Source of the DNA: Polynucleobacter bastaniensis
GTDB lineage: Bacteria; Pseudomonadota; Gammaproteobacteria; Burkholderiales; Burkholderiaceae
Reading direction: 5' to 3'
Assembly (NCBI RefSeq): GCF_018882205.1
Contig: NZ_JACVOU010000003.1
Coordinates: 296,087-360,086 of the forward strand
DNA length: 64,000 bases
Position numbers and translations under genes: made by a program. The notes beneath the pieces are model-generated. The model was not told where the DNA came from and made no database searches. It saw nothing but the letters and a program-made list of their open reading frames with translations. Each line of letters starts with the position of its first letter. The first letter of the stretch is position 1. This document shows, in pieces, positions 30,717 through 41,409 of this stretch.

Positions 30717-31372
30717 AGAGCTACTCCTCCGACGGCATCTAATTTAACCTTCAAGAGACGACGCGCCTCTTCAGGGAATTCTTTTGCATCATTTAACTGC
30801 TTCCAAGCAGCTTCATAGCTCTTGCGCGCATCAGCCATATTCTTTTGCGCTAGATACCAATCTCCGCGACGCTCTAACCACAAGGCCTCAAAACCGGAGA
30901 TGGGTTTTTCTTTTAGGATTGCATCCACTTCTGCAAAATCTTTTTCTGTACCCAACTCAATTAATTGAGCTGCAAGGCGTAATTTAGCTAAAGCTAAATA
31001 TCCTTGGTCAGATGCATTCTTAGCAGCCCAGCGCAAATAATCCATCGCCTTTGCTGTGTCACCTGCATCAGAGGCAATTTTTGCAGCTACTAAACTGGAC
31101 ATTGCTGCATAGGGCGTACTAGAGAACTGTTTTTGCAAATCATCAGCAGCAAGTAAAGTCTGATCTTTATCACCCTTATTAATCGCAGTAATCATGGTCT
31201 CGTATAACTGAGATGCCGCTGCAGCTTGGCTAGTACGCCACCATTGATATCCGCTATACCCTGCATAGGCAAATAAAGCAGCCGTGATCACACCAGTGAT
31301 CAGATTGCGATACTTTTGCCAAAATGCTTTAAGTTGATCTAATTGTTCTTGTTCTTGTAGGTCTAAAGGCAT
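30713..31372 (-). CDS. yfgM: YfgM family tetratricopeptide protein
   Basis: 219 aa. A cytoplasmic N-terminus rich in E/Q (LQEQEQLDQLKAFWQKY), a single membrane anchor (LITGVITAALFAYAGYSGY, about 24-42) and periplasmic TPR helices. Partner of the SecYEG/PpiD chaperone network; encoded directly before bamB in proteobacteria. Start and stop overlap or abut as expected for an operon. Confidence 0.92.
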   Translation of the reverse strand: MPLDLQEQEQLDQLKAFWQKYRNLITGVITAALFAYAGYSGYQWWRTSQAAAASQLYETMITAINKGDKDQTLLAADDLQKQFSSTPYAAMSSLVAAKIASDAGDTAKAMDYLRWAAKNASDQGYLALAKLRLAAQLIELGTEKDFAEVDAILKEKPISGFEALWLERRGDWYLAQKNMADARKSYEAAWKQLNDAKEFPEEARRLLKVKLDAVGGVAL

Positions 31373-31419
31373 GTCAATCCAAGCAAATAAATACAGTAGT
31401 AATAATAAATGTCTTCATT

Positions 31420-32748
31420 CTATTCGGTGGCGCCAACTATGGCATCAATTACCGCTTCTACAACGCTGTCGAGGGCTACTGCTTTCTGTACACCGGTGCT
31501 ACGCAAATCTTTGAGCTGAGCCTCATTCTTAGCTAATTCATCTGGCCCAATGATGACAGCATAGGCTGCCCCACTCGAATCTGCCTTCTTCATTTGTGAT
31601 TTAAAGCTGGCAGCCTGACCATCAGGAGGGCAAAACAGGATGACATCGATGCCCGCATTACGCAGGCGCTCAGCAATGATCATGGCGGAAGTTAAAGTCT
31701 CACCCCCTTGGTGAATCACAAAAGCATCGCATTGAGACTGTGCTTCTGGCAAAGACCCTGAAACCTTCATCAACTCCAAGACACGCTCCATGCCCATTGC
31801 CCAACCGCAGGCCGGAGCAGCTTTACCACCCATACGCTCAATTAAGGGGTCATAGCGACCGCCACCAGCAATCGTGCCTTGAGCACCTAACTCTTCGGTG
31901 ATCCACTCGAAGACGGTCAGGTTGTAGTAATCCAAACCACGCACTAAACGGGGGTTGATTTTGCAAGGGATGTTATTCGCCTTGAGTAAAGCTTGTACAT
32001 CCTCAAAATGCTTGAGCGATTCTTCGCCCAAGAAATCCAATAACTTGGGTGCACCTTCAATCAAATCTTGCATTGCCAGATTCTTAGAATCCAAGATGCG
32101 CAATGGGTTCGTTAATAAACGGCGCTGCGAATCTTCATCGAGCTGTTCTTTATTTTTCTCGAAGTAGGTAACCAAGGCGGCGCGATGTTCTACACGCTCA
32201 GGAGCTTGCCCTAAAGAATTAATCTCTAGACGCACGCCCTTCAAGCCGAGTTCGTCCCACAAACGTTGGCCCATCAAAATAATTTCTGCATCGATATCTG
32301 GTCCAGCAAAGCCCATCGCCTCAATACCAAATTGATAGAACTGGCGATAGCGACCACGCTGTGGGCGCTCATGGCGGAACATTGGTCCGGTATACCAAAG
32401 ACGCTTTGGTCCTTCGTACAGTAAATTGTTTTCAACCACGGCGCGCACGACAGCGGCAGTGCCTTCTGGACGTAATGTGAGCTGCTCACCATTTAGGCGG
32501 TCTTCAAACGAATACATTTCTTTTTCAACAATATCGGTGACTTCACCAATACCGCGCTGAAATACTGCAGTCGCCTCCACAATCGGAGTGCGGAGGAATT
32601 CATAACCGTAGGCGCGTGTGAGATCACGCAGAACATGCTCTAAATGTGTCCACTGCGCAGCATCTGCTGGCAAGAGATCATTCATGCCACGTACGCCATT
32701 AATTTTTTGAATCTTTTGTGATTTAGCTGGATTTGCCTGGTCTGTCAT
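31420..32748 (-). CDS. hisS: Histidine-tRNA ligase
   Basis: 442-aa class II synthetase. Motif 2 region [19 protein letters not shown], HisA segment [21 protein letters not shown] and motif 3 [13 protein letters not shown] are intact, with the C-terminal anticodon-binding domain. Charges tRNA-His. Its leader is very A-rich. yfgM follows 47 bp later. Confidence 0.96.
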   Translation of the reverse strand: MTDQANPAKSQKIQKINGVRGMNDLLPADAAQWTHLEHVLRDLTRAYGYEFLRTPIVEATAVFQRGIGEVTDIVEKEMYSFEDRLNGEQLTLRPEGTAAVVRAVVENNLLYEGPKRLWYTGPMFRHERPQRGRYRQFYQFGIEAMGFAGPDIDAEIILMGQRLWDELGLKGVRLEINSLGQAPERVEHRAALVTYFEKNKEQLDEDSQRRLLTNPLRILDSKNLAMQDLIEGAPKLLDFLGEESLKHFEDVQALLKANNIPCKINPRLVRGLDYYNLTVFEWITEELGAQGTIAGGGRYDPLIERMGGKAAPACGWAMGMERVLELMKVSGSLPEAQSQCDAFVIHQGGETLTSAMIIAERLRNAGIDVILFCPPDGQAASFKSQMKKADSSGAAYAVIIGPDELAKNEAQLKDLRSTGVQKAVALDSVVEAVIDAIVGATE

Positions 32749-32821
32749 GAGGTACTTTGGTGGATTTCTTTTTTATTGTTGCTATATGTTTTTATTTTTT
32801 GTTCTTGCTTTTGTTTTGTTT
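32749..32821 (-). promoter_or_regulatory. A-rich leader between ispG and hisS
   Basis: On the hisS strand this 73-bp gap is nearly free of pyrimidine runs and consists of short A tracts separated by single C or G (AACAAAACAAAAGCAAGAAC type). It has the composition of an Hfq distal-face site or translation enhancer. No -35/-10 pair is convincing. Confidence 0.3.
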
Positions 32822-34090
32822 TTATTTAGGGGCGTAATTTTGCTTGACGTACTCGTCGACAATGACCTGAAACTCTTGAGCAATATTATCGCCACGCAAA
32901 GTTTTGACTTTGACGCCATCCACGAACACCGGTGCAGCTGGAGTCTCGCCAGTGCCCGGCAATGAGATCCCAATATTGGCATGCTTACTCTCACCTGGGC
33001 CATTGACAATACAACCCATCACAGCGACATTCATCGCTTCAACACCTGGATGGGTTTTTTTCCATACCGGCATTTGCTGACGCAGATACGATTGAATATC
33101 AGCTGCTAGCTCTTGAAATGTAGTACTCGTCGTTCTACCACAGCCCGGACAGGCAATCACCATGGGTGTGAAGTTACGCAATCCCATGGTTTGCAAAATC
33201 TCTTGGGCCACAATGATTTCATTCTCTCGTGGCGCACCTGGGTCAGGCGTTAAGGAAACACGAATGGTGTCGCCAATACCCTCTTGCAATAAGATACCCA
33301 ATGCAGCAGTGGAAGAAACAATCCCTTTACTTCCCATGCCTGCCTCGGTTAAGCCTAAATGCAATGGGTAATCTGAGCGATTGGCAAGATCACGGTACAC
33401 CGCTACCAAATCTTGGACATTACTAACTTTGCAAGACAAAATAATTTGGTTTGGATTCATACCAAACTCCACTGCTTTTTCAGCGGACTGCAAAGCTGAC
33501 TGTATCAAAGCCTCAATCATGACCTCTTGCGCAGTCTTGGGAACTGGTAGTGCGGCATTGGCATCCATAATGCTCGCTAGCAAATCTTGATCCAAGCTGC
33601 CCCAGTTCACGCCAATCCGAATCGGCTTGTCGTATGTACAAGCCGCTTCAATCATTTGCGCAAATTGCGGATCACGTTTAGCGCCCTTACCTACGTTACC
33701 GGGATTGATTCGATACTTTGATAAGGCCTTGGCGCACTCAGGGTAGTCTTTTAATAAGGTATGACCGTTGTAATGAAAGTCACCAATCAGTGGCACTAAG
33801 ACATCCATCTTGTCTAACTGTTCACGAATATAGGGCACTGCTTCAGCCGCAGCTGGCGTATCTACCGTAATGCGCACCATCTCTGAACCAGCTCGGGCCA
33901 ATTCCTTAACCTGAATAGCGGTACCGACTGCATCAGCAGTGTCGGTATTAGTCATCGATTGCACGCGCACAGGTGCATTGCCACCAATCGTAATGATGTT
34001 GGTTTTCCAGGCAACCGTTGCCTGACGTGTTTCCCGCTTTGGCGATGGGCCTAATGGTAGCTTTGCAGGATTGCTAGATGTATCACTCAT
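32822..34090 (-). CDS. ispG: 4-hydroxy-3-methylbut-2-enyl-diphosphate synthase (IspG)
   Basis: 422 aa, the long proteobacterial form. Iron-sulfur ligands appear in [10 protein letters not shown] and [10 protein letters not shown]. The TIM-barrel N-terminal half begins with [13 protein letters not shown]. It makes HMBPP in the MEP isoprenoid pathway. It directly follows rlmN with an 18-bp gap; the pilF and rodZ genes usual in between are missing here. Confidence 0.95.
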   Translation of the reverse strand: MSDTSSNPAKLPLGPSPKRETRQATVAWKTNIITIGGNAPVRVQSMTNTDTADAVGTAIQVKELARAGSEMVRITVDTPAAAEAVPYIREQLDKMDVLVPLIGDFHYNGHTLLKDYPECAKALSKYRINPGNVGKGAKRDPQFAQMIEAACTYDKPIRIGVNWGSLDQDLLASIMDANAALPVPKTAQEVMIEALIQSALQSAEKAVEFGMNPNQIILSCKVSNVQDLVAVYRDLANRSDYPLHLGLTEAGMGSKGIVSSTAALGILLQEGIGDTIRVSLTPDPGAPRENEIIVAQEILQTMGLRNFTPMVIACPGCGRTTSTTFQELAADIQSYLRQQMPVWKKTHPGVEAMNVAVMGCIVNGPGESKHANIGISLPGTGETPAAPVFVDGVKVKTLRGDNIAQEFQVIVDEYVKQNYAPK

Positions 34091-34107
34091 AGGACTCTTT
34101 TTGTAAA

Positions 34108-35352
34108 TTAGTCGTCTAATCTTTTAAGCCATTGCACTGGGTGCTCGGCTTGGTACTCTTGCTCTTCTTCATCATCATCGTCAAGACTATCAGGTTCATC
34201 TTCTTGACCCAAATGAATCTGCTTGTCATGCACGGCACGCTCACGCACTTTAGTCCGGTCAACCACATCACCCGCTAATTGACCACAAGCTGCAGCAATA
34301 TCATCGCCACGGGTTTTACGAACCGTGGCCACCATACCCGCGTCTAACAAAATGCCGGCGAAGGCATGAACACGCTGCGCTGATGAGCGTTTTAATCCAG
34401 ATTCTGGAAAAGGATTAAATGGAATCAGATTAATTTTGCACTTGATGTTTGCCAATAAACGCACCAGTTCTTTAGCCTGGATGTCAGAGTCATTGACGCC
34501 ATCGAGCATGCAGTATTCAAAGGTTAAGAAATCTCTTGGGGCAAAGGGTAAATACCGCTCGCACGCAGCAAGTAATTCTCTTAAGGGATATTTTTGATTG
34601 AGTGGAACGAGTTGATCGCGTAGCTTGTCATTTGGTGCGTGCAATGACACCGCCAATGCAACCGGGCAATCTTGTGCCAAGCGATCAATCATCGGCACTA
34701 CCCCAGAGGTAGATAGCGTCACGCGACGACGCGATAAACCATAAGCCCTGTCATCAAGCATCAAACGTAAAGCTGTCACCACGTTGTCATAGTTAAGTAG
34801 CGGTTCACCCATGCCCATTAACACCACATTGGAGATCACGCGACCTGTATGCTCCCAACCTGGGGTGGGGTATTTTTCAATACGGCGAACGGCATTTGGA
34901 TCCGTGCGGAGCAAATGCTCAGCAAACCAGAGTTGGCCAATGATTTCACCGGCGGTGAGGTTGCGTGAAAAGCCTTGATGCCCGGTTGAGCAAAAACGGC
35001 AATTGACAGCGCAACCAGCCTGAGATGAAATACACAAGGTGCCACGATCATCTTCAGGAATAAATACGGACTCGACAGCATTTCCAGCACCAACATCGAG
35101 CAACCACTTACGGGTGCCATCGGCTGCATGCTCGTCTTTAATGATTGGAAGTGAAAGCACTTCTGCCTTGTCGAGCAATGTTGCTCTAAAGCTTTTTGCT
35201 AGATCACTCATGTCGTTGATGTTGGATACACCACGTTGGTGGATCCACTGCATGAGTTGCTTCGCCCGAAAGGGCTTTTCATTCAACCCCGCGACATACG
35301 CTGCCATTTGGTCAGCGTCAAAATCTAAGAGATTTACGCGCGGGGAAGTCAA
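34108..35352 (-). CDS. rlmN: Dual-specificity RNA methyltransferase RlmN
   Basis: 414-aa radical SAM enzyme making m2A2503 in 23S rRNA and m2A37 in tRNAs. The radical SAM cluster [11 protein letters not shown], the MGMGEPLLN segment and the catalytic C-terminal cysteine (near AAACGQLAG) are present. The C-terminus adds an acidic tail with a run of Asp/Glu ([15 protein letters not shown]) ending WLKRLDD, longer than in E. coli RlmN. It lies 47 bp after ndk. Confidence 0.95.
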   Translation of the reverse strand: MTSPRVNLLDFDADQMAAYVAGLNEKPFRAKQLMQWIHQRGVSNINDMSDLAKSFRATLLDKAEVLSLPIIKDEHAADGTRKWLLDVGAGNAVESVFIPEDDRGTLCISSQAGCAVNCRFCSTGHQGFSRNLTAGEIIGQLWFAEHLLRTDPNAVRRIEKYPTPGWEHTGRVISNVVLMGMGEPLLNYDNVVTALRLMLDDRAYGLSRRRVTLSTSGVVPMIDRLAQDCPVALAVSLHAPNDKLRDQLVPLNQKYPLRELLAACERYLPFAPRDFLTFEYCMLDGVNDSDIQAKELVRLLANIKCKINLIPFNPFPESGLKRSSAQRVHAFAGILLDAGMVATVRKTRGDDIAAACGQLAGDVVDRTKVRERAVHDKQIHLGQEDEPDSLDDDDEEEQEYQAEHPVQWLKRLDD

Positions 35353-35398
35353 TGCGCCTACTTATGTATTAAATAGCTTTTTCGTTAGCAATCGTGAA

Positions 35399-35824
35399 TT
35401 AACGATTGAAAACGTTCATGCCAGCGAAGAAGAATGCCACTTCGACAGCAGCAGTTTCAGGAGCATCAGAGCCATGAACCGCGTTTGCATCGATGCTGTC
35501 AGCAAAGTCAGCACGGATAGTGCCTTTGTCTGCCTTCTTAGGATCGGTAGCACCCATCAAGTCACGGTTCTTAGCAATGGCGCCTTCGCCTTCCAATACC
35601 TGAATCATGACAGGGCCAGAAATCATGAAGCTCACCAAATCTTTAAAGAAAGGACGTGCTGAGTGAACTGCATAGAACTGTTCAGCTTCAGCTTGTGACA
35701 AATGCGCCATTCTGGACGCAATAATCTTCAAACCAGCAGATTCGAAACGGTCATAGATCTTGCCGATCACGTTTTTTGCTACTGCGTCAGGTTTGATGAT
35801 AGAAAGGGTGCGTTCAATAGCCAT
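35399..35824 (-). CDS. ndk: Nucleoside diphosphate kinase
   Basis: 141 aa from ATG 35824, which has GGAG 7 nt upstream; an upstream in-frame start adding 8 residues is rejected. The phospho-histidine is His117 in [12 protein letters not shown]. It balances NTP pools. Head of the rlmN-ispG-hisS cluster. Confidence 0.96.
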   Translation of the reverse strand: MAIERTLSIIKPDAVAKNVIGKIYDRFESAGLKIIASRMAHLSQAEAEQFYAVHSARPFFKDLVSFMISGPVMIQVLEGEGAIAKNRDLMGATDPKKADKGTIRADFADSIDANAVHGSDAPETAAVEVAFFFAGMNVFNR

Positions 35825-35935
35825 GTAAAACTCCAATAGTGATTTCAAAGGTTTTGCTGAATTGGCGCTGATTTGGGACCAGAGAGATGATCTCCCCTAC
35901 TTCCTACAACGCGCCAGGATTTCGGCGACCCCCAA

Positions 35936-35941
35936 ATTATA
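35936..35941 (-). promoter_or_regulatory. Probable -10 box of the ndk promoter
   Basis: TATAAT on the minus strand about 110 bp before ndk, with no strong -35 box. A GCCCT/AGGGC stem (35982-36000) lies upstream between it and the divergent yccA promoter. Confidence 0.4.
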
Positions 35942-36036
35942 CATCGGCTGACCGTATTTACCCTGATCCTAGCGTGGCTAAGCCCTTGAATTTACAGGGC
36001 ATAACCCTTTAAGTTGTAGTCCTTTTCATGGGGGGC

Positions 36037-36063
36037 TTGAAATTACCCTATTTTGTCTATACT
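36037..36063 (+). promoter_or_regulatory. Promoter of the Bax inhibitor-1 family gene
   Basis: TTGAAA (36037-36042) and TATACT (36058-36063) with a short 15-bp spacer, about 50 bp before the start codon. Confidence 0.45.
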
Positions 36064-36118
36064 TACTGTCAACAGTCCCTTGTGGGCTTATGTTTTTACT
36101 TTGAAAAAAGGAGTCAAT

Positions 36119-36820
36119 ATGAGCGATCTTAACTCTTACGGCTTTGGGCAAACTAGCTCGATTAGCACCCCTCAAGTACGCAACCGCGTTCTGCGCAACA
36201 CCTACGCCCTTTTGGCCCTCTCGATGGTTCCAACCGTCATTGGCGCATGGCTCGGCGTTGCTTTTGGGCTTAACTTCATGGCGGGCAGTCCTTTTCTAGG
36301 CTTTATCGTCTTTATGGCAATCGCTTTTGGTTTCTTTTGGGCGATTGAGAAAAACAAAGACACGGGAGCAGGCGTTCTGCTGCTTTTAGGCTTCACCTTC
36401 TTTATGGGCATCATGATGTCCGGCCTAGTTGGTTATACCCTCAATAGCTACAGTAATGGCGCAACCTTGATCATGTTGGCCTTTGGTGGCACGGCAGCAA
36501 TTTTTGCGGTCATGGCATCCATCGCTACCGTGAGCAAGAGCGACTTCTCAGGCATGGGTAAATGGTTGATGGTAGGCGTACTGCTCTTGATCGTGGCTTC
36601 ATTGGCCAATATCTGGTTGCAACTACCAGCTTTGATGCTCACTGTGATGATTCTCGCAATTGCGATCTTCTCAGCTTTCATCTTGGTTGACGTACAGCGT
36701 ATTATCAATGGTGGCGAGACCAACTACGTAATGGCTACTTTAGCCATCTACCTAGATGTCTATAACGTCTTTACCAACTTGCTCGCACTCTTGGGCATTG
36801 TGGGTGGCAATAAAGACTAA
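36119..36820 (+). CDS. Bax inhibitor-1 / YccA family membrane protein
   Basis: 233 aa from ATG 36119, which has AAAGGAG 6 nt upstream. Seven hydrophobic segments fill the protein after a soluble N-tail of about 25 residues (SDLNSYGFGQTSS), the YccA/BI-1 layout. E. coli YccA restrains FtsH, so a link with the HflKC proteins encoded in this window is plausible but inferred. Ends in a clean terminator. Confidence 0.9.
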   Translation: MSDLNSYGFGQTSSISTPQVRNRVLRNTYALLALSMVPTVIGAWLGVAFGLNFMAGSPFLGFIVFMAIAFGFFWAIEKNKDTGAGVLLLLGFTFFMGIMMSGLVGYTLNSYSNGATLIMLAFGGTAAIFAVMASIATVSKSDFSGMGKWLMVGVLLLIVASLANIWLQLPALMLTVMILAIAIFSAFILVDVQRIINGGETNYVMATLAIYLDVYNVFTNLLALLGIVGGNKD

Positions 36821-36841
36821 GCATTAGTTAAGCTTCAATAG

Positions 36842-36868
36842 AAAAGGCACCTGCGGGTGCCTTTTTCT
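36842..36868 (+). terminator. Intrinsic terminator after the Bax inhibitor-1 gene
   Basis: GGCACC (36846-36851) pairs with GGTGCC (36856-36861) around a 4-nt loop, followed by five T. A-rich sequence on the other side means it could also serve rlmD on the minus strand. Confidence 0.8.
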
Positions 36869-36893
36869 TTATCTCAATTGCAAACTACTGCTG

Positions 36894-38321
36894 TCAAGAT
36901 CTTTCAAATACCGCCATGGATTCCACATGGGAGGTATGGGGAAACATATTGATGATGCCCGCACTCTTGAGAATATAGCCTGCTTCATGACACAAAATCT
37001 CTGTATCTCTAGCTAGAGTTTTGGGATTGCAGGAGACGTAGACAATACGTTGCGGCGGCAGATCACTGCCCCCCTTATTTAATTGGGCTAGGGCTTGGCA
37101 GATCTCCATGGCACCTTCCCGTGGCGGATCCATTAACCAGCGCTCAGCCTTACCCCATGAAGCAATCGTATCGGCTGTCACTTCAAAAAGATTACTTTGC
37201 GTAAAGCTCGCCTTGTCTGCGAGCAGATTGTGCTCCGCATTGACTTTAGCTCTGGTTGTTAGAGTTTCTAAGCCCTCAATACCTAAGACGGCACTTGCTC
37301 GTCTTGCCAGCGGCAAGGTGAAGTTGCCAATACCGCAGAATAAGTCGAGCACACGATCACTTGCCTTGACATCTAAGAGGCGAATCGCCCTACTTACCAA
37401 GGCACGATTCATCATGTGATTAACTTGTGTGAAATCCGCTGGCTTAAAAGGCATCTCGATTTCAAACTCAGGCAGGCGGTAGCAAAGCTTGCCTGTTAAT
37501 GGGTAGAACGGCGCAACGGTTTCTATACCTTTGGGCTGCAACCATACCCAGACCTGATGTTCATCTGCAAAGTCTCTAAGTAACTTTTCGTCTGCTGGCG
37601 TTAGTGGTGAGAGATTTCTGAAAACCAATGCAGTGACAGGCTTTCTTTTTTTAGGATCATCTGAATTAGGATCCTCAGGCTCGCCTACAGCGATTTCGAT
37701 TTGGGGCATGCGATCCACAATGGATAAACCATTGACCAACTGACGCATTGCTGGCAACAAATCGGAAACATGTTTTGGCAAAATCTCGCAAGCAGTCATA
37801 TCAGCAACGTAGCCACTCTTGCCTTCATGAAAGCCAATCAGTACGGTACCTTTTTTGATTGAGCGATTGACGGCACTTAAGCGTGCACGATGGCGATACT
37901 CCCAAGCGGGACCACCCATCGGGCGAAGAATTTCTTCTGGAGTAACTTTAGCAATGTGCTTTAGATCATCTTCCAGTACGCGCTGCTTCATGGCCACCTG
38001 CGCTCGAATATCCAAGTGCTGCATAGTGCAACCACCGCATACACCGAACGCTTTGCACTTCGGTTCTGCCCTAAATACGGCAGGCCTCTGAATATCAAGA
38101 ACTTTGGCTTTACTGAAACGGGCTTTATCACGTGTAATGATGTAAGTGACTAGTTCAGTTGGTAGCGCCCCTTGAATAAAGATGACTTTACCGCTTTGAC
38201 CTTGGGCAGCCTCCTCTTCATTGGGCACCAAGCGTGCAATCCCTTGCGCATCTAGATCAAGAGAATCAACTCGTACTGGCTCAGTCACCACAATGTGGAC
38301 TGGCTTTTCTCCTCTACGCAT
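36894..38321 (-). CDS. rlmD: 23S rRNA (uracil-1939-C5)-methyltransferase RlmD
   Basis: 475 aa from ATG 38321 (MRRGEKPVHIV). A TRAM domain comes first, then iron-sulfur cysteines in CKAFGVCGGCTMQH, the SAM motif LDLFCGIGNFTLPLA, and the catalytic cysteine in VYVSCNPKTLARD. The ATG overlaps the stop of the exonuclease gene by 8 nt, so an earlier in-frame start is unlikely. Confidence 0.93.
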   Translation of the reverse strand: MRRGEKPVHIVVTEPVRVDSLDLDAQGIARLVPNEEEAAQGQSGKVIFIQGALPTELVTYIITRDKARFSKAKVLDIQRPAVFRAEPKCKAFGVCGGCTMQHLDIRAQVAMKQRVLEDDLKHIAKVTPEEILRPMGGPAWEYRHRARLSAVNRSIKKGTVLIGFHEGKSGYVADMTACEILPKHVSDLLPAMRQLVNGLSIVDRMPQIEIAVGEPEDPNSDDPKKRKPVTALVFRNLSPLTPADEKLLRDFADEHQVWVWLQPKGIETVAPFYPLTGKLCYRLPEFEIEMPFKPADFTQVNHMMNRALVSRAIRLLDVKASDRVLDLFCGIGNFTLPLARRASAVLGIEGLETLTTRAKVNAEHNLLADKASFTQSNLFEVTADTIASWGKAERWLMDPPREGAMEICQALAQLNKGGSDLPPQRIVYVSCNPKTLARDTEILCHEAGYILKSAGIINMFPHTSHVESMAVFERS

Positions 38322-39135
38322 CCGGAGTAAAACCGAGGAGATATTCTTGCCACTGCTCGCCATGCGGCTCTTTAGATTCTTTCTCTAAATACGCTTTAAC
38401 GAAAGTAATTTCTTCTTTGTATTCTTCTAATGAAAAACCACCACGCAGCAGTTGAAAGCGGCAATACATCAAATAGGTATTGACCACATCGGTTTCGCAG
38501 TAGCGACGAATCTCATCAATTCTGCCTTCTTGATACGCAGGCCATACTTGGCTGCCATCCATTCCCATCTTACCCGGGAAACCGCAGAGTTTTGCGAGGC
38601 CATCTAAAGGTGCATTAGCGCGGCCATTAAATTTAGCTAAGAGATCCATTAGATCTAAATGGCGCATGTGATAACGACTGATGTAATTGTTCCACTTGAA
38701 ATCACGGCTATCGTTTTCTTGGCTCTCGCCCATCTCCCAATAGCGCGGTGCTTGAACGTGGTTTGCTAATGCACGGTAATGCAGCACCGGCAAATCAAAA
38801 CCGCTGCCATTCCAAGAGACTAATTGCGGGGTATATTTTTCAACAAGCTCAAAGAAGGTCTGAATCAATACTTTCTCATCATCTTGCGCACTACCTAGCG
38901 TGCCAACCTTAATTTGTGGTGAGCCGTCTTTGCTGGTTCTACGAATAACGCAGGAGATAGCGCAGATACATTGCAAATACAGCGGGAGAAAATCGCTACC
39001 AGTTTTCTCGGCGCGCTCCGCCATGGCTTTAGCGGCAACTTCACTATCTGAAAGCGTATCCGGATAGTCATTGAGGCGACGCAGTCCCGCAACATCAGGA
39101 ATAGTTTCAATATCGAAGACGAGAACGGTTGCCAT
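38314..39135 (-). CDS. PolB-like 3'-5' exonuclease domain protein
   Basis: 273-aa stand-alone DEDDy exonuclease of the type related to the proofreading domain of DNA polymerase B. Motif I VFDIETIPD (Asp8, Glu10), motif II SWNGSGFDLPVLHYRA and motif III YCETDVVNTYL are visible. Likely acts on DNA or RNA 3' ends; the biological role is undefined. It overlaps rlmD. Confidence 0.85.
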   Translation of the reverse strand: MATVLVFDIETIPDVAGLRRLNDYPDTLSDSEVAAKAMAERAEKTGSDFLPLYLQCICAISCVIRRTSKDGSPQIKVGTLGSAQDDEKVLIQTFFELVEKYTPQLVSWNGSGFDLPVLHYRALANHVQAPRYWEMGESQENDSRDFKWNNYISRYHMRHLDLMDLLAKFNGRANAPLDGLAKLCGFPGKMGMDGSQVWPAYQEGRIDEIRRYCETDVVNTYLMYCRFQLLRGGFSLEEYKEEITFVKAYLEKESKEPHGEQWQEYLLGFTPDA

Positions 39136-39166
39136 ACTTAAATCGCTAGCAATGAATTGAAAGCAA

Positions 39167-39940
39167 TTACTGTATGTATGGCGTTGGATTCACCGGCTTG
39201 CCATTCACACGTAATTCAAAGTGGAGCTTGACTGAAGTTGCATCGGTATCGCCCATCTCAGCAATCCTCTGCCCCTTCTTAACCGCATCACCCTCTTTAA
39301 CTAAAAGTGTACGGTTGTGAGCGTAGGCCGTGAGATAAGTATTGTCATGCTTGATGATGACAAGATTGCCGTAGCCACGCAAGCTATTACCAGCGTAAAC
39401 CACCTTACCCTCAGAGGCTGCCGTTACTGGGTCGCCTAGCTTACCTGCAATATCAATGCCCTTGGTCTTCTCACTGAAATCATCAGTTACCTTACCTTTA
39501 GCTGGCCAAGATAAACGAATACCTGGCTCAGCAACGATTTCTTTGGGTGCTTCTTTAGCAGCGTCTACTTTTAGCGCATCGGTTTTGGGTAGTTCGCCAG
39601 CGGTTTTGGGAATAGGCTTAACAGTCATTTTGCTGCTAGCTGGTGGCCTTACTAAAATGAGGTCATCTACTTCAATTAAGTTTGGGTTCGATAAATTATT
39701 CCACTGCGCTAAATCACGTGGGGACTGACCATTATCTAGAGCAATGCGGGCCAAGGTATCACCACGCTTAACGCGATAGTAGCCTGGAGGTGTTGCCTCA
39801 TTATTGTCGCCAACACTACGATCAACCACAATCGCTGGCTTGGCTCTAGGTGTAGTTGAGCAACCGACATTGAGCAACAAAGAAGCCATTGCAATTAGCA
39901 ATAGCAGGTATTTAGGTAAAGTATTCATAAGGATTTTCAT
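39167..39940 (-). CDS. nlpD: NlpD-like LysM/M23 lipoprotein, amidase activator
   Basis: 257 aa. Lipoprotein signal with lipobox LNVGCS, one LysM repeat ([27 protein letters not shown]) and a C-terminal LytM domain. The LytM site is degenerate like E. coli Nlp[10 protein letters not shown] lacks the first His of the M23 zinc site. Such proteins activate the AmiC amidase at the septum. The ATG at 39940 overlaps pcm (ATGA). The order surE-pcm-nlpD matches E. coli. Confidence 0.92.
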   Translation of the reverse strand: MKILMNTLPKYLLLLIAMASLLLNVGCSTTPRAKPAIVVDRSVGDNNEATPPGYYRVKRGDTLARIALDNGQSPRDLAQWNNLSNPNLIEVDDLILVRPPASSKMTVKPIPKTAGELPKTDALKVDAAKEAPKEIVAEPGIRLSWPAKGKVTDDFSEKTKGIDIAGKLGDPVTAASEGKVVYAGNSLRGYGNLVIIKHDNTYLTAYAHNRTLLVKEGDAVKKGQRIAEMGDTDATSVKLHFELRVNGKPVNPTPYIQ

Positions 39941-40593
39941 ACTACCCCTGATTGTAAGGGCACAAAAAAGACCTCGTCCAGAACGGTTCTTTGATAGCGC
40001 TGGGAGCTCATTCGCTCCACCATAACTAATTGCTGCTCTTTCTCATTCTTGGCAACCGGAGCCACTAGGCGCCCACCAATCGCCAGTTGCTCCAATAGGG
40101 CATCCGGGATACCCAAGCCAGCTGCTGCCAAAATGATGCCATCAAACGGGGCTGCTTGAGGCAAGCCCAGGATGCCATCCCCGTAAATGAGGCGCAGGTT
40201 TTTAATCCGAAAAGGTCGCAGCTTATCTCTCGCCATATCGTGCAAAGGACGAATACGCTCAATCGAATACACCTCATCGGATAACAAGCTAAGCACTGCT
40301 GCTTGGTAGCCACAACCAGTGCCGATTTCTAATACTTTTCCCAAAGATTGTTTGGGTTTATGCAAAAGCTCAATCATGCGTGCCACTACCGATGGCTTGG
40401 AAATCGTTTGTGAATGCCCGATTGGTAAAGCAGTATCTTCGTAGGCTTGAGGATGCATACCCGCATCCATAAATGCATGACGCGGAACAGTAGCGATGGC
40501 TTCTAAAGTTTTAGCATGCTTGACCCCAGCAGCGAGTACTTTCGCAGCTAAAGCTTGCCGATGACCGGCATTACGCTCTGCCGCTGACTTCAA
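39937..40593 (-). CDS. pcm: Protein-L-isoaspartate O-methyltransferase
   Basis: 218 aa. SAM motif [18 protein letters not shown], and the substrate-loop segments [19 protein letters not shown] and [15 protein letters not shown]. Repairs isoaspartyl residues. It overlaps surE by 4 nt upstream and nlpD by 4 nt downstream. Confidence 0.95.
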   Translation of the reverse strand: MKSAAERNAGHRQALAAKVLAAGVKHAKTLEAIATVPRHAFMDAGMHPQAYEDTALPIGHSQTISKPSVVARMIELLHKPKQSLGKVLEIGTGCGYQAAVLSLLSDEVYSIERIRPLHDMARDKLRPFRIKNLRLIYGDGILGLPQAAPFDGIILAAAGLGIPDALLEQLAIGGRLVAPVAKNEKEQQLVMVERMSSQRYQRTVLDEVFFVPLQSGVV

Positions 40594-41384
40594 CCGCGTG
40601 TCCAGCCGTTAGCTCGCATGGCAGCCAAGCGCGCATGATGTGTGAGATCTAATTGCATCGGCGTGATCGAGATACACCCTTCATCAATTGCATGAAAATC
40701 CGTACCATCAGAACTATCTTTGGCATGCCCTGCAGCACCAATCCAATAAATGTCATCACCACGGGGACTTTTTTGCACTACTACTGGTTGCGAGTGATGG
40801 CGATTACCTAAACGCGTTACACGCCAGCGATGAAGGTCGGCATAGGGGCGATTTGGAATATTGACGTTCAGCAAAGTAGCAGCGCCATCGGTGTGAGTCA
40901 ACCTAGATGCCAGCATTTGCGCAACGATATCGTGCGCTGCTTTTGCAGCATCCTCAATTTGATTCCAGCCTTTATCGATTTGTGAGAAGGCAATTCCGGG
41001 GACGCCAAACATCACACCTTCAACTGCAGCGGCAACAGTGCCGGAGTACAAAGTGTCTTCACCCATGTTCTCACCTTGATTGATGCCAGATACTACCAAG
41101 TCTGGTTTTTCGTCTAAGAAGCCCGTCATGGCAATATGCACACAATCCGTTGGGGTGCCATTAATAAATAAGAAGCCATCGCGCTCTCCTCCAGCAACCC
41201 GATGAATTGATAGCGGTCGTGAGAGTGTTAATGAGTTCGATGCGCCACTGTGATTTTGCTCAGGAGCAATCACTGTCACGCGACCTAATGGGCGAATGGC
41301 ATTAACTAGGGCTAAAAGACCAGGAGCGAGATAGCCATCATCATTTGAAATCAAAATGTGTGGCTGCTTTGTGTTTTCACTCAT
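40590..41384 (-). CDS. surE: 5'-nucleotidase SurE
   Basis: 264 aa from the ATG that gives [17 protein letters not shown]. Metal ligands are in [11 protein letters not shown] and [12 protein letters not shown], and [24 protein letters not shown] is intact. Dephosphorylates nucleoside 5'/3'-monophosphates. First gene of the surE-pcm-nlpD operon, 25 bp after the efflux operon. Confidence 0.95.
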   Translation of the reverse strand: MSENTKQPHILISNDDGYLAPGLLALVNAIRPLGRVTVIAPEQNHSGASNSLTLSRPLSIHRVAGGERDGFLFINGTPTDCVHIAMTGFLDEKPDLVVSGINQGENMGEDTLYSGTVAAAVEGVMFGVPGIAFSQIDKGWNQIEDAAKAAHDIVAQMLASRLTHTDGAATLLNVNIPNRPYADLHRWRVTRLGNRHHSQPVVVQKSPRGDDIYWIGAAGHAKDSSDGTDFHAIDEGCISITPMQLDLTHHARLAAMRANGWTRG

Positions 41385-41409
41385 CAATATCAATGCTTTC
41401 TTGGGAGCC

